DNA of 64,000 nucleotides from Streptomyces sp. AC550_RSS872 (GCF_019049285.1 NZ_JAGMUL010000140.1:1-64000), one strand, 5' to 3'; positions 49,853-58,636 are shown, counted from the stretch's first letter. The notes: a model not told the origin generated them from the sequence alone. A program made the numbers and translations.

Positions 49853-51052
49853 ATGAACACGACCACCATGCGCGGAGCCCTCCTCGCCGCGCTCGCCTGC
49901 GTCCTCGTCGGAGGATCCTTCACCGCCAACAGCCTCCTCGGCGACTACCCGTACGCCGGCGGCCAGTTCGTGCGCTACGGCCTCGCCTGTCTCCTGCTCG
50001 TCCCCCTCGCCGGGCGGGGCGCCGCGGCCCGGCTGCGCGCGCTCACCGCGCGTCAGTGGGCTCGCCTCGTCGTCCTCGCCGCGGTCGGCATGGTCGGCTT
50101 CAACCTGGCCGTCATCGCCGCCGAGCGCACCGCCGAACCGGCCGTCCCCGGCGTCTTCGTCGGCTGCGCTCCGGTGGTGGTTGCCGTGGTCGTGCCCTTG
50201 CTGGACGGGCGGCGACGACCGCAACGGACGGTCCTGTACGGGGCGTCACTCGTCGCGGTCGGCGCGTTCACCGTGCAGGGCTGGGGTCGCACGGACGGCG
50301 TCGGCATCGCCTTCTCCGTGTGCGCGCTGATCGGCGAGGTCGGTTTCGCGGTCCTGGCCGTGCCCGTCCTGCGCCCGCTGGGCCCGCGGCTGCTGTCCGC
50401 CGTGGTGTGCGGGATCGCTGCCGTGGAGTCCGCGACGGCGGGCCTGCTCCTCGACGGCACCGCGTGGCTGCGCCGGCCCGACACCACCGAGACCCTGGCT
50501 CTCCTGTGGCAGGCCGTGATCGTGACCGTCGTCGGCTTCGTGTGCTGGTACATCGGGATGCAGCGGATCGGCGCCGAGCGCGCCACCCTCTTCTCCGGCC
50601 TCATCCCGGTCGCCGCCGCCTGCACCGCCCCGCTCGTCGGAACCGGCTCCTACGGCGCCGTCCAGGCCCTCGGCAGTGCCCTGGTCGGCGCCGGAGTCGC
50701 CCTGGGCTCCGGCGCGTTGACGCGCACCCCGCGCGGGCTCACCGCACGCGTGCGTACCCCGCGCGAGTCAGCGGCTGCCGTCGAGGATGACGCGCGCGAC
50801 CAGGGCAGGGTCGTCGTTCATGGGGCAGTGGCCGCAACCGGGCAGCCGGACGAGGCGGGCCCGGGGGATGATCTGCTTGGCGCGCACACCCTGGCGGCGC
50901 ACGAGCAGCCGGTCCCTGCTGCCCCAGGCCACGGTGACCGGGATCCCCGGGATGTCGTCGGTGAACTGGACGGCCCGACCGGCGCCGAGGGTCTGGTCGA
51001 AGCCCGTGGCCCGCGCAAGGGCCAGCGTCTCGGCGACCACGGCATCGGGTGA
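49853..51052 (+). CDS. EamA/DMT transporter with antisense-overlapping tail
   Basis: The first ~300 residues form a 10-helix EamA exporter (GALLAALACVLVGGSFTANS, GMVGFNLAVIAAERTAEPAV, TVVGFVCWYIGMQRIGAERA, ATLFSGLIPVAAACTAPLVG). After RVRTPRESAAAVEDDARD the frame stays open for about 95 more codons that are exactly antisense to the convergent hydrolase gene (50768-51598). This tail is hydrophilic and probably not an evolved domain; the original stop appears to have been lost. ATG 49853 is used; an upstream in-frame start overlaps the MocR gene. Confidence 0.75.
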   Translation: MNTTTMRGALLAALACVLVGGSFTANSLLGDYPYAGGQFVRYGLACLLLVPLAGRGAAARLRALTARQWARLVVLAAVGMVGFNLAVIAAERTAEPAVPGVFVGCAPVVVAVVVPLLDGRRRPQRTVLYGASLVAVGAFTVQGWGRTDGVGIAFSVCALIGEVGFAVLAVPVLRPLGPRLLSAVVCGIAAVESATAGLLLDGTAWLRRPDTTETLALLWQAVIVTVVGFVCWYIGMQRIGAERATLFSGLIPVAAACTAPLVGTGSYGAVQALGSALVGAGVALGSGALTRTPRGLTARVRTPRESAAAVEDDARDQGRVVVHGAVAATGQPDEAGPGDDLLGAHTLAAHEQPVPAAPGHGDRDPRDVVGELDGPTGAEGLVEARGPRKGQRLGDHGIG

Positions 51053-51598
51053 CCGGCGGCCGGGGCGCGCGTAGATCGTGCTGGTCAGGAGCGTACGGCC
51101 GGCCGCCGACCGGGAAAGGTGCTCCACCAGGGGCAGCGGCAGCCGCCGCGCGATGCGCCGCATCGCGAGGAGCACACCGAAGGCGTAGCGGCGCTCGGCC
51201 TCGGACCAGAAGCCGGCCGGGGAGAGGGCGGTCACGGACCGCGCCAGCTTCTCGCGGCCGAGTTCCAGCGCGATCAGACCACCCAGAGAGTTGCCCACCA
51301 CATGCGGCCGTTCGAGCTCCATCGCCTCGCAGAAGGCGCCGAACACGGCCGTCGTCGTGGCCAGGTCGTAGGCGAGGCCGTCGGGCAGGCCCGGGGACGT
51401 CCCGAAGCCGGGCAGGTCCACGGAGATGACGTCGCGCTCGGTCGCGAGGATGTCCACCACCGGGTCCCAGACCTGCCGGTGGTGCCCGATCCCGTGCAGT
51501 AGGAGCAGCGGTTCACCGCTTCCCACGCGCGCGTAGTCGACGCTCACACTCTGCGGGCCGTGCGGGGAGTCGACCTGGAAGGAGACGGTGGCGGACAT
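50768..51598 (-). CDS. Alpha/beta-fold hydrolase
   Basis: This is a 276-aa alpha/beta hydrolase: LLLLHGIGHHRQVWDPVVD (oxyanion HG), the nucleophile elbow VVGNSLGGLIALELG (GNSLGG), the acid VAWGSRDRLL and His LPGCGHCPMNDDPALVA. Esterase, haloperoxidase-like and C-C hydrolase activities are all possible. ATG 51598 has GAGGAG 7 nt upstream. Its 3' 285 bp overlap the tail of the convergent EamA frame. It is divergent from the ECF41 sigma gene. Confidence 0.85.
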   Translation of the reverse strand: MSATVSFQVDSPHGPQSVSVDYARVGSGEPLLLLHGIGHHRQVWDPVVDILATERDVISVDLPGFGTSPGLPDGLAYDLATTTAVFGAFCEAMELERPHVVGNSLGGLIALELGREKLARSVTALSPAGFWSEAERRYAFGVLLAMRRIARRLPLPLVEHLSRSAAGRTLLTSTIYARPGRRSPDAVVAETLALARATGFDQTLGAGRAVQFTDDIPGIPVTVAWGSRDRLLVRRQGVRAKQIIPRARLVRLPGCGHCPMNDDPALVARVILDGSR

Positions 51599-51610
51599 GG
51601 GGTGCTCCTC

Positions 51611-51650
51611 GTCTGGGACACGCTGACGGAGTCTGGGACACGCCGACGGA
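51611..51650. repeat. 20-bp tandem duplication upstream of the hydrolase
   Basis: GTCTGGGACACGCTGACGGA is followed immediately by the same sequence with one change (T to C). It lies just before the hydrolase start and within the divergent region to the sigma gene. Confidence 0.85.
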
Positions 51651-51720
51651 CGGCCGTAGACAGCTTGTCAGCAATTGCTACCGGCGGGTAGACCCTGGCG
51701 GCCGGTGATCCTCGGGGAGG

Positions 51721-51747
51721 TGTGACCCGCAACGTGCCATCCCCGCC
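51721..51747 (+). promoter_or_regulatory. ECF41-like autoregulatory promoter
   Basis: TGTGACC (51721-51727), a 16-bp spacer and CGCC (51744-51747) are close to the TGTCACA-N16-CGTC consensus reported for ECF41 sigma factors, which usually activate their own gene or the neighbouring one. It ends 75 nt before the sigma start. Confidence 0.4.
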
Positions 51748-51821
51748 TCATGGTTGAACGACCGCGCCCGTGGCGCCGATTTCGCCTGGACACCGCCGGA
51801 CGCGTCGGATGGGATGGAACA

Positions 51822-52706
51822 GTGACCACCTACACCGAGACCGACGTCTTCGAAGAGCATCGCCCCGTCCTCCTGGGAGTCGCCTACCGCATGCTCGGCC
51901 GCGTGGCCGACGCGGAGGACGTGGTACAGGAGACCTGGCTGCGCTGGTCCAACGCCGACCGGTCCGAGGTGCGCGAACCGCGCGCCTACCTGGTGCGCGT
52001 CACGACGCGGCTCGCCATCGACCGCTTGCGCCAGGTCAAGGCGCGGGGCGAGACCTATGTCGGCCCCTGGCTGCCGGAGCCGTACGTCACCGACTTCGGG
52101 GACGCCGTCCCGGACACCGCCGAGCGGGCCGTCCTCGCCGACTCCGTCTCCCTCGCCGTCCTCGTCGTCCTGGAGTCGCTGTCGCCGCTGGAGCGGGCGG
52201 TGTTCGTCCTCAGGGAGGCCTTCGGCTACCCGTACACCGAGATCGCCGCCATGCTCGACCGCGGCGAGGCGGCCGTGCGCCAGCTCGCCGGACGGGCCCG
52301 CAAGCACGTCGACGAGCGGCGGCCTCGGTACGAGGTCGACCCCGTCCAGCGGCGCGATCTCACCGAACGGTTCCTGGCCGCGGCGGCGGAGGGCGACCTG
52401 GAGGGGCTCATGTCCCTGCTGGCCCCGGACGTCCGCCTCGTCGGCGACAGCGGCGGCAAGGCCAAGGCGCCGGTGCGGGTCCTGGAGACCGCCGACAAGG
52501 TGGGCCGCTTCCTCATCGGCGCCGCGCAGAAGGGCGCCGCCGACGTGTCCTTCCGGTTCCTGGAGGTCAACGGCGGCCCCGCGGTGCTGGTGCACTCCGG
52601 CGACAAGCCCGACAGCGTCTTCCAGCTGGACGTCCTGGACGGCCGGATCCAGGCGGTCTACATCATCCGCAACCCCGACAAGCTCACCTCGCTGGCAACG
52701 GCGTAG
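51822..52706 (+). CDS. ECF41-type sigma factor (SigJ-like)
   Basis: This is a 294-aa ECF sigma factor with region 2 (LLGVAYRMLGRVADAEDVVQ, ETWLRWSNADRSEVREPRAY), region 4 (LSPLERAVFVLREAFGYPYT, EIAAMLDRGEAAVRQLAGRA) and a C-terminal SnoaL-like domain typical of ECF41. The ECF41 signatures are present: the linker WLPEP, DSGGK (usual DGGGK) and NPDKL. The C-terminal domain modulates activity in place of an anti-sigma factor. GTG 51822 is chosen, with GGGATGG nearby. The divergent hydrolase may be part of its regulon. Confidence 0.9.
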   Translation: MTTYTETDVFEEHRPVLLGVAYRMLGRVADAEDVVQETWLRWSNADRSEVREPRAYLVRVTTRLAIDRLRQVKARGETYVGPWLPEPYVTDFGDAVPDTAERAVLADSVSLAVLVVLESLSPLERAVFVLREAFGYPYTEIAAMLDRGEAAVRQLAGRARKHVDERRPRYEVDPVQRRDLTERFLAAAAEGDLEGLMSLLAPDVRLVGDSGGKAKAPVRVLETADKVGRFLIGAAQKGAADVSFRFLEVNGGPAVLVHSGDKPDSVFQLDVLDGRIQAVYIIRNPDKLTSLATA

Positions 52707-52711
52707 CTCCC

Positions 52712-52736
52712 GCCGCCGCGTCATGGGCGCGGCGGC
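52712..52736. terminator. Terminator after the ECF41 gene
   Basis: GCCGCCGCG (52712-52720) and CGCGGCGGC (52728-52736) form a 9-bp stem, 6 nt after the stop codon. Confidence 0.7.
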
Positions 52737-52769
52737 CCGAGCCGGCCCGTGAACGTTCCCGGATTGGTA

Positions 52770-52798
52770 TTGACCAAGGGTGAGGGCCGCCCTATGGT
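52770..52798 (+). promoter_or_regulatory. Promoter of the GntR gene
   Basis: TTGACC (52770-52775), a 17-bp spacer and TATGGT (52793-52798), a good primary-sigma promoter. An AT-rich stretch (CAACCTTTAATAAACAAG) follows in the leader and could hold an operator. Confidence 0.65.
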
Positions 52799-52874
52799 CG
52801 CTGATAAGTGCAACAACCTTTAATAAACAAGGGCGCTAAAACGCCGCTGGGCCACGGCGATTGCGGAGGACAGG

Positions 52875-53636
52875 GTGGGGACCACGCAGCTGGAATCGGT
52901 GCCGGAACCGAAGTACTGGCACCTGAGGACCGTGCTCAGTGAAGCACTGGACTCCGAATTCACCGTGGGCGAGATTCTGCCCAACGAACGCGACCTGGCC
53001 GCCCGCTTCGGCGTCGCCAGGGCCACGCTCCGCCAGGCCCTGGAACAGCTCGAACTGGAGGGCAGGCTCCAGCGCCGCCGCGGCGTCGGTACGACCGTCG
53101 CCCCGCCGCGCGTGGGTGTGTCCGTCGGCAGCGAGCAGCACGCCTGGCCGGGAGCGCCGGACGACGTCTGGCAGCCCGTGGACTGCACGCAGGCGGTGCC
53201 GCCCGCGTCCGTGGCCGCCGCCCTGGACAGCGGCCGGGACGAGCCCGTGCACACCGTGCGCCGCTCCCGCGTGACGCACGGCCAGCCCGTGGCCGCCGAG
53301 TTGCTCTACATCCCGGAGTCGTCGGTGCCCGACCTCTCCGCCATCGACGCCCCGTGCGGAGCGGCACGCGCGCGTGCCGTGCTGCGTGAGCTTCAGCGCA
53401 TGGAACTGGAGGGCCAGGAGAGCGCCGTCGAGCTGGGCTCGGCCCGCGCGGACGACGCCAAGGAGCTGGACCGCCTCCCCGGGGCCCCCGTCCTCGTCGT
53501 CACCACCCGCTACATCGCCGAGGGCCGCACCGCCGCGCTCTCCGTCGCCACGTACCGCGCGGACACCTGCCGGCTGACCTTCGGTGACTCCGGCCGCGTG
53601 GAGATCCGCCAGGACCCGGAGCGCCAGGCGTCCTGA
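52875..53636 (+). CDS. GntR/HutC family regulator
   Basis: This 253-aa regulator has a winged helix (PNERDLAARFGVARATLRQA, LELEGRLQRRRGVGTTVAPP) and a C-terminal UTRA effector domain (HTVRRSRVTHGQPVAAELLY, LVVTTRYIAEGRTAALSVAT). DasR and NagR of this subgroup bind phosphorylated sugars, but the ligand here is unknown. The GTG start at 52875 has GGAGGACAGG upstream. It converges on a ROK-type regulator with a shared terminator. Confidence 0.85.
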   Translation: MGTTQLESVPEPKYWHLRTVLSEALDSEFTVGEILPNERDLAARFGVARATLRQALEQLELEGRLQRRRGVGTTVAPPRVGVSVGSEQHAWPGAPDDVWQPVDCTQAVPPASVAAALDSGRDEPVHTVRRSRVTHGQPVAAELLYIPESSVPDLSAIDAPCGAARARAVLRELQRMELEGQESAVELGSARADDAKELDRLPGAPVLVVTTRYIAEGRTAALSVATYRADTCRLTFGDSGRVEIRQDPERQAS

Positions 53637-53655
53637 CCGCCGTACCCGCACATGC

Positions 53656-53682
53656 CGCGCCCCGGAGCCACTCCGGGGCGCG
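53656..53682. terminator. Bidirectional terminator between gntR and ROK genes
   Basis: CGCGCCCCGGAG and CTCCGGGGCGCG form a perfect 12-bp stem with a 3-nt loop between the two convergent genes. Confidence 0.8.
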
Positions 53683-53711
53683 TCGCGTTCACCGGCACGG
53701 ACGGTGCGTCG

Positions 53712-54869
53712 TCAGCGCCGCCCCGTCACCGTCCCCTCCACCGCGAACAGCTGCTCCTCCACATGGTCGAGGGCGAGCCGCAGCGCGCCCGTCGCCACGG
53801 CCGCCTCGCCGAGGAGGGACAGGGCGACCTTCGGCGGGCGCAGACAGTAGCGGGCCAGTTCGCGCCGCAGCGGCTCCAGTACGCCGTCCAGGCCGGCGGC
53901 CCAGCCACCGACGACGACCAGCTCGGGGTCGAGGGCGAGGACGAGCGCGGCCACGTCGTGGACGAGGCGCTGGATGAAGCGGTCGACGGCCGCGAGGGCA
54001 CGCTGGTCGCCCTTGCGGGCCTGGGCGAAGACCTCGGCGACCGCGCGCTCGTCGAGAGGGCGCAGTGGCTCGTCCGTGGTGGACAGCAGGGTCTCCGGTG
54101 TCGCCTCGCGGCCCAGGAGGTGCAGCGCGCCGATCTCGCCGGCCGCGCCGCCGAACCCCCGGTGCAGTTGTCCGCCGATCAGCGAACCGGCACCCGGGCT
54201 CAGCCCGGCCAGGACGAACACCACGTCGTCGGACTCGGTGGCGGATCCCTTCCAGTGCTCGGCGACGGCCGCCGCGTTGGCGTCGTTCTCCACCAGGACC
54301 GGGCACTTGAAGGAACGGCTCAGCCGCTCGCCCAGCCGTAGCCCCGTCCACTCGGGCAGCGCGGCGCCCAGCCGCACGGTCCCGTCGGCCTCGACGATGC
54401 CCGGCGTCGCGACGCCGACGGCCCGCAGCGAGCCGCGTGCCACACCCGCCCGGCGCAGCAGTTCGGCGACCGCCGTACGCACCCGCTCCAGCCGCTCGTC
54501 GGCCGGAGCCGTCTCGTCGACGTCCTTGTCGATGGCGCCCAGCACCCGGCCGTCCAGGTCGGCGAGGAGCGCGGCGACCCGATGCGCGCCGATGTCCACC
54601 CCCAGCAGATGACCCGCCTCGGCCCGGAACCGGAACCGCCGCGCGGGCCGGCCCTGCCGCCGCACGACACTCTCGTCGGCCGCCTTCTCGACGACGTACC
54701 CCGCCTCGATGAGCCCTTCGACGACGCCCTCGACGGTCGGCCGGGACAGTCCGGTCACCCGGGTGATCTCCGTCAGTGTGGCGGCGTCCGTGGCACGCAG
54801 CGCGTGCAGCACCACCGCGGAGTTGATCCTTCGCAGCAGCGAGGGGTCCCCGCCGGTCAGCTGCCCCAA
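53712..54869 (-). CDS. ROK family regulator (NagC/XylR type)
   Basis: This 385-aa protein has an N-terminal winged helix (LLRRINSAVVLHALRATDAA, TRVTGLSRPTVEGVVEGLIE) and a ROK domain: LLGVDIGAHRVAALLADLDG (phosphate loop), VGVATPGIVEADG, VLVENDANAAAVAEHWKGSA. The usual zinc-binding CxCGxxGCxE segment is absent; the corresponding stretch is GALHLLGREATPETLLS. It is therefore unlikely to be an active sugar kinase and most likely a sugar-responsive repressor. TTG 54869 is chosen for its GGGAGGA ribosome binding site. Confidence 0.8.
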   Translation of the reverse strand: MGQLTGGDPSLLRRINSAVVLHALRATDAATLTEITRVTGLSRPTVEGVVEGLIEAGYVVEKAADESVVRRQGRPARRFRFRAEAGHLLGVDIGAHRVAALLADLDGRVLGAIDKDVDETAPADERLERVRTAVAELLRRAGVARGSLRAVGVATPGIVEADGTVRLGAALPEWTGLRLGERLSRSFKCPVLVENDANAAAVAEHWKGSATESDDVVFVLAGLSPGAGSLIGGQLHRGFGGAAGEIGALHLLGREATPETLLSTTDEPLRPLDERAVAEVFAQARKGDQRALAAVDRFIQRLVHDVAALVLALDPELVVVGGWAAGLDGVLEPLRRELARYCLRPPKVALSLLGEAAVATGALRLALDHVEEQLFAVEGTVTGRR

Positions 54870-54990
54870 CGTCCGTCCTCCCAGCTCGTGCGCATGTTGG
54901 GCGGATGGTACTCGCCGCGGCGCACCCCGGCGAGAGGCGGGCACCCCGACGACCTACTGGTCGGTCCGGCCGGCCTGTCCCCGCCGGCTG

Positions 54991-55653
54991 TCACCCCGGC
55001 GTCACGAACCCCGACTCGTATGCCGTGATCACCGCCTGCGTGCGGTCCCGCGCCCCCAGCTTCGCCAGAACGGCGCTCACATGGGACTTCACCGTCTCGG
55101 TCCCGACCACCAGCCGGGCGGCGATCTCCGCGTTCGACAGGCCGCCTGCCATCAGCCGCAGCACTTCGGCCTCCCGGTCGGTCAGCCTGGCCCGGTCCAG
55201 GACCGCCCGCGCCGCCCTGTTCCCGCCGTCGTCGCCGTACTGAGCGGCGAGCTGCCGCACCGACGCCGGGAACAACAGCGACTCACCCTCGGCGACCAGT
55301 CGCACGGCGTGCACGATCTCGGCCGGCCGGGCCCGCTTCAGCAGAAAGCCGTCGGCGCCGGCCCGCAGCGCCTCGTACACGTACTCGTCGTTCTCGAAGG
55401 TCGTGACGACGACGATCTTCGGCGGTGCGTCGACCGTCCGCAGCACCGCGCGCGTGGCCTCGATCCCGTCCAGCAGCGGCATCCGTACGTCCATGGCCAC
55501 GACGTCGGGCCGCAGTTGCCGTACCAGCGGAATCACCGCCGCCCCGTCGGCCGCCTCACCGACCACCTCGATGTCCGGCTGCGCCTCCAACACGGCCCGC
55601 AGACCCGCGCGTACGAGGGGTTCGTCGTCGACGAGGAGAACGGTGACCGGCAT
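54991..55653 (-). CDS. NarL/LuxR-type response regulator
   Basis: This 220-aa regulator has a receiver domain (VTVLLVDDEPLVRAGLRAVL; phospho-Asp in VVAMDVRMPLLDG; Lys in FLLKRA) and a LuxR HTH (RLTDREAEVLRLMAGGLSNA, GTETVKSHVSAVLAKLGARD). It follows the histidine kinase gene by 14 nt on the same strand; the two form a two-component pair. Confidence 0.9.
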   Translation of the reverse strand: MPVTVLLVDDEPLVRAGLRAVLEAQPDIEVVGEAADGAAVIPLVRQLRPDVVAMDVRMPLLDGIEATRAVLRTVDAPPKIVVVTTFENDEYVYEALRAGADGFLLKRARPAEIVHAVRLVAEGESLLFPASVRQLAAQYGDDGGNRAARAVLDRARLTDREAEVLRLMAGGLSNAEIAARLVVGTETVKSHVSAVLAKLGARDRTQAVITAYESGFVTPG

Positions 55654-55667
55654 CCGGCCAGCCTAGA

Positions 55668-56837
55668 TCAACTCAATGGCAGCTCGACATGCACCTGCCA
55701 GTCCCCTTGGTCGGGGCCGGTTCGCGCGTGTCCGCCCAGCAGTGCCGCGCGCTCGCGGATCCCGCGCAGACCGCTGCCTCTGCCGGGCCCGGGTATGTCA
55801 TCGGCGAGCGGATTGCGGACCTCCAGGGTGAGCGTGCCGTCCGCGACGGCGACACGGACGCGTGCCGGGGCGCAGTCCGCGTGCCGCAGCACGTTGGTCA
55901 GCGACTCTTGCAGGATGCGATAGCCCTCCCGGGATACCGGCCCGGGCACCGTGTCCAACGGCCCGGTCATGTCGATGTCGACCTTGGTGCCGGAGGCCCG
56001 CGCGGACTCCAGCAGCCGGTCCGCGTCCGTGAGCGTCGGCCGGCTGCTGACCGGCCGGCCGGACTCTCGCAGGACGCCGAGGACCCGCTCCAGATCCTCC
56101 AGGGCGGCCCGCCCGGTCTCCTCAATGGCCTCCAGGGCACGGTCGGTGAAGGCGGGATCGCCGGCGGCGCGGGCGGCGCCCGCCTGGACGACGGCGACGG
56201 TCAGGGCGTGGCCGATGGAGTCGTGGAGTTCACGGGCGATACGGGTGCGTTCCAGGAGCTGCTCGGTGCGCTCCTCCAAGGCGGCGAGTCGCTCGGCGGG
56301 GGAGGGGCCCAGGAGGCGGTGGGCGAGGGCGGTGATGAGGTGACCCGAGCCGACCACGGTCAGCGCCAGGGCCCCCAGCGACAAGGGTGCGAGCAGGACG
56401 TGCCACCAGTGGTGGCCCTCCAGGGGGAGCAGCGCGCCCTCTTCGACGTCGCGACCGAAGGCGGACGACACCAAGTCCACCGAGGCGAGGAGCAGTTGGA
56501 AGGTGAACATCGAGGTCGCGCAGCCGAGCAGGAGCCGCACCTCCAGCCACACGACGAGCCGGGCCCGGTCGCCCCAGGAGGCGGACGGCGTGACGACGAT
56601 GCCGGTGCTTCCACTGTCCTGCCGGTGACCGGTCAGCAGCAGCCTTGCCTGGAGCCCTTCCACGCTGCGCATCGCCGGCACGAGCCCGACGGGCGCGAGC
56701 AGCGCGGCCGCCAGCACCCAGGTCCACCACGCTTCCTTGATGAACAGCAGCATCGACGGCCACACGATGACGATGCACAAATGCAGCAATCGTGTGTACG
56801 TCACCACCCGACCGAACGGGCGCAGCAAACGGACCAT
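55668..56837 (-). CDS. Sensor histidine kinase (NarX/DesK-type, HisKA_3)
   Basis: This is a 389-aa membrane kinase. The N-terminal half has four or more hydrophobic segments (HLCIVIVWPSMLLFI, TWVLAAALLAPVGLV, LLLGCATSMFTFQLLLASVD, LSLGALALTVVGSGHLITAL). Then comes HisKA_3 with the phospho-His in RTRIARELHDSIGHALTVAV, and a HATPase with ESLTNVLRHADCAPARVRVA and GSGLRGIRERAALLGG. ATG 56837 is the start. It is encoded upstream of its response regulator and divergent from an ABC exporter, which it probably controls. Confidence 0.9.
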   Translation of the reverse strand: MVRLLRPFGRVVTYTRLLHLCIVIVWPSMLLFIKEAWWTWVLAAALLAPVGLVPAMRSVEGLQARLLLTGHRQDSGSTGIVVTPSASWGDRARLVVWLEVRLLLGCATSMFTFQLLLASVDLVSSAFGRDVEEGALLPLEGHHWWHVLLAPLSLGALALTVVGSGHLITALAHRLLGPSPAERLAALEERTEQLLERTRIARELHDSIGHALTVAVVQAGAARAAGDPAFTDRALEAIEETGRAALEDLERVLGVLRESGRPVSSRPTLTDADRLLESARASGTKVDIDMTGPLDTVPGPVSREGYRILQESLTNVLRHADCAPARVRVAVADGTLTLEVRNPLADDIPGPGRGSGLRGIRERAALLGGHARTGPDQGDWQVHVELPLS

Positions 56838-56945
56838 TTCGTCATCGTGCCAGCCACCACTGACAACGGACCTCCCCCGCACGGGGGAGACGATCTCCTC
56901 GGGCGGGGGAGGCCCCCACCCGCCCCCGACGGCCAGGCTGCTGCC

Positions 56946-57866
56946 ATGACAAGCATCGAAGTCCAAGCCCTCACCAAGGAGTACGGCACCGGACGAGCCG
57001 TGGACGACCTCACCTTCACCGTCCTCCCCGGCCGGGTCACCGGCTTCCTCGGCCCCAACGGCGCCGGAAAGTCCACCAGCATGCGGCTCGTGCTCGGCCT
57101 CGACCGGCCGACGTCCGGAACCGTCACGATCGGGGGCCGCGCCTACGAGAACCTGCGCGAACCCCTGCGCCATGTGGGCGCGTTGCTGGACGCCCAGGCC
57201 GCGCACGGCTCCCGCACCGCCCGTGACCACCTGCGCGTCCTCGCCGTGAGCAACCGCATCGCCGTCCGCCGGGTGGACGAGGTGCTGGAGGAGACCGGGC
57301 TCGCCTCGGTCGCGCGCCGCAGGGTGAAGACGTACTCCCTGGGCATGCGCCAGCGGCTCGGCATCGCGGCAGCCCTCCTCGGCGACCCCGAGGTGGTCAT
57401 GCTCGACGAGCCGTCCAACGGCCTCGATCCCGAGGGCATCATCTGGATCCGCGCCTTGCTGCGCCGTCTCGCGGGGGAGGGGCGCACGGTCCTGGTGTCC
57501 AGCCATCTCATGAACGAGACCGCGTCCTTCGCCGACCACTTGGTGGTCCTCGGCCGGGGGCGCCTGCTGGCCGACACCCCGATGCGCGAGTTCATCCACG
57601 CACGCGTGGAGCCCCGCGTCCGCGTCCGCACCACGGATGCCACCGCGCTCAAGACGGCCCTCGACCGACACGGTCACGACGCCGTCGAGCACGAGGACGG
57701 GCACTGGACCGTGCGCCACGCGCGCGTGGACGACGTCGGCCGCATCGCCTCGCAGGCCGGTGTCCCCCTCCTCGAACTCGCTGCGGAGGAAGCCACGTTG
57801 GAGCAGGCCTACCTCGACCTGACAGCGACCGAGGCCGAGTTCACCGCACAGCCCCAGGAGGCCTGA
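56946..57866 (+). CDS. ABC exporter ATP-binding protein
   Basis: This is a 306-aa DRA/CcmA-type ATPase with Walker A FLGPNGAGKSTSMRLVLG, signature YSLGMRQRLGIAAALLGD, Walker B VVMLDEPSNGLDPEG and switch His LVSSHLMNE. The C-terminal part (RVEPRVRVRTTDATALKTAL) is the DUF4162-like accessory domain. ATG 56946 is used; the permease gene starts 3 nt after its stop. A BceAB- or daunorubicin-like export or resistance role is plausible. Confidence 0.9.
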   Translation: MTSIEVQALTKEYGTGRAVDDLTFTVLPGRVTGFLGPNGAGKSTSMRLVLGLDRPTSGTVTIGGRAYENLREPLRHVGALLDAQAAHGSRTARDHLRVLAVSNRIAVRRVDEVLEETGLASVARRRVKTYSLGMRQRLGIAAALLGDPEVVMLDEPSNGLDPEGIIWIRALLRRLAGEGRTVLVSSHLMNETASFADHLVVLGRGRLLADTPMREFIHARVEPRVRVRTTDATALKTALDRHGHDAVEHEDGHWTVRHARVDDVGRIASQAGVPLLELAAEEATLEQAYLDLTATEAEFTAQPQEA

Positions 57867-57869
57867 ACC

Positions 57870-58595
57870 ATGGGATTCGCACCCGCGCTCCACTCGGAGT
57901 GGCTCAAGATCCGCACGCTCCGCTCGCTGCCGGGAGCGCTGCTCGCACTGTTCGCCGCGACCACGGCGTTCTCCGCGCTGGCGGGCACCGACGGCAGTTC
58001 CGACCCCGAGTCCGATCCGCTGTTCACCGCGCTGTCCGGTGTCCTGCCCGGGCAGATCGCGGCCATCTCGTTCGGCGCGATGGCCGTGTCGTCGGAGTAC
58101 CACGGGGGTGCGCTCCGGCTGACGCTCGCCGCGGTGCCGCGGCGCGGACGGTGGTTCGCCGCCAAGGTGACGGCCATCGCCGTGCCGGCACTGCTCGTCG
58201 GCCTCGTCACCGCCGGTACGGCGTACGTCGTGGCACGGGCGGGGCTGGGTTCGGCGGCGGACGGGGTCACGACGGGCGAGCAGGTGCGCGGCGTCCTGGG
58301 CTGCGGGATCTACCTCATGCTCATGGCCCTGTTCGCGGCGGGCCTGACCGCCGTGCTCCGCAGCGGAGTGGCCACGCTCTCTCTCCTGATCCCGTTCATC
58401 CTCGTGGTGTCCTTCGTCATCGGCGACGCCGCGGGCACCGTGGCCGACTTCCTGCCCGACAAGGCCGGACAGATCGTCCTGCACGAGACGTACGACGGCA
58501 CCCTCGGACCGTGGTCCGGCCTGGCGGTGACCGCGCTGTGGACGGCGGCCGCGCTGCTGGCGGGGGCGTGGAGCGTGCGGCGGCGGGACGCCTGA
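57870..58595 (+). CDS. ABC-2 type permease
   Basis: This is a 241-aa membrane subunit with about six helices (GALLALFAATTAFSALAG, QIAAISFGAMAVSSEYHGGA, AIAVPALLVGLVTAGTAYVV, YLMLMALFAAGLTAVLRSGV, LSLLIPFILVVSFVIGDAAG, LAVTALWTAAALLAGAWSVR). The SSEYHGGALRLTLAAVPRRG loop is typical of ABC-2 permeases paired with such ATPases. It forms an operon with the ATPase gene. Confidence 0.85.
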   Translation: MGFAPALHSEWLKIRTLRSLPGALLALFAATTAFSALAGTDGSSDPESDPLFTALSGVLPGQIAAISFGAMAVSSEYHGGALRLTLAAVPRRGRWFAAKVTAIAVPALLVGLVTAGTAYVVARAGLGSAADGVTTGEQVRGVLGCGIYLMLMALFAAGLTAVLRSGVATLSLLIPFILVVSFVIGDAAGTVADFLPDKAGQIVLHETYDGTLGPWSGLAVTALWTAAALLAGAWSVRRRDA

Positions 58596-58636
58596 CGACA
58601 CGCCAATTGTCAGTGGGGCCGGGTTTACTGGAACGC

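Noticed and set aside
55689..57866. 725-codon ORF reading into the ABC ATPase
   Set aside because: The first 419 codons are antisense to the histidine kinase gene; the real ATPase starts at ATG 56946.
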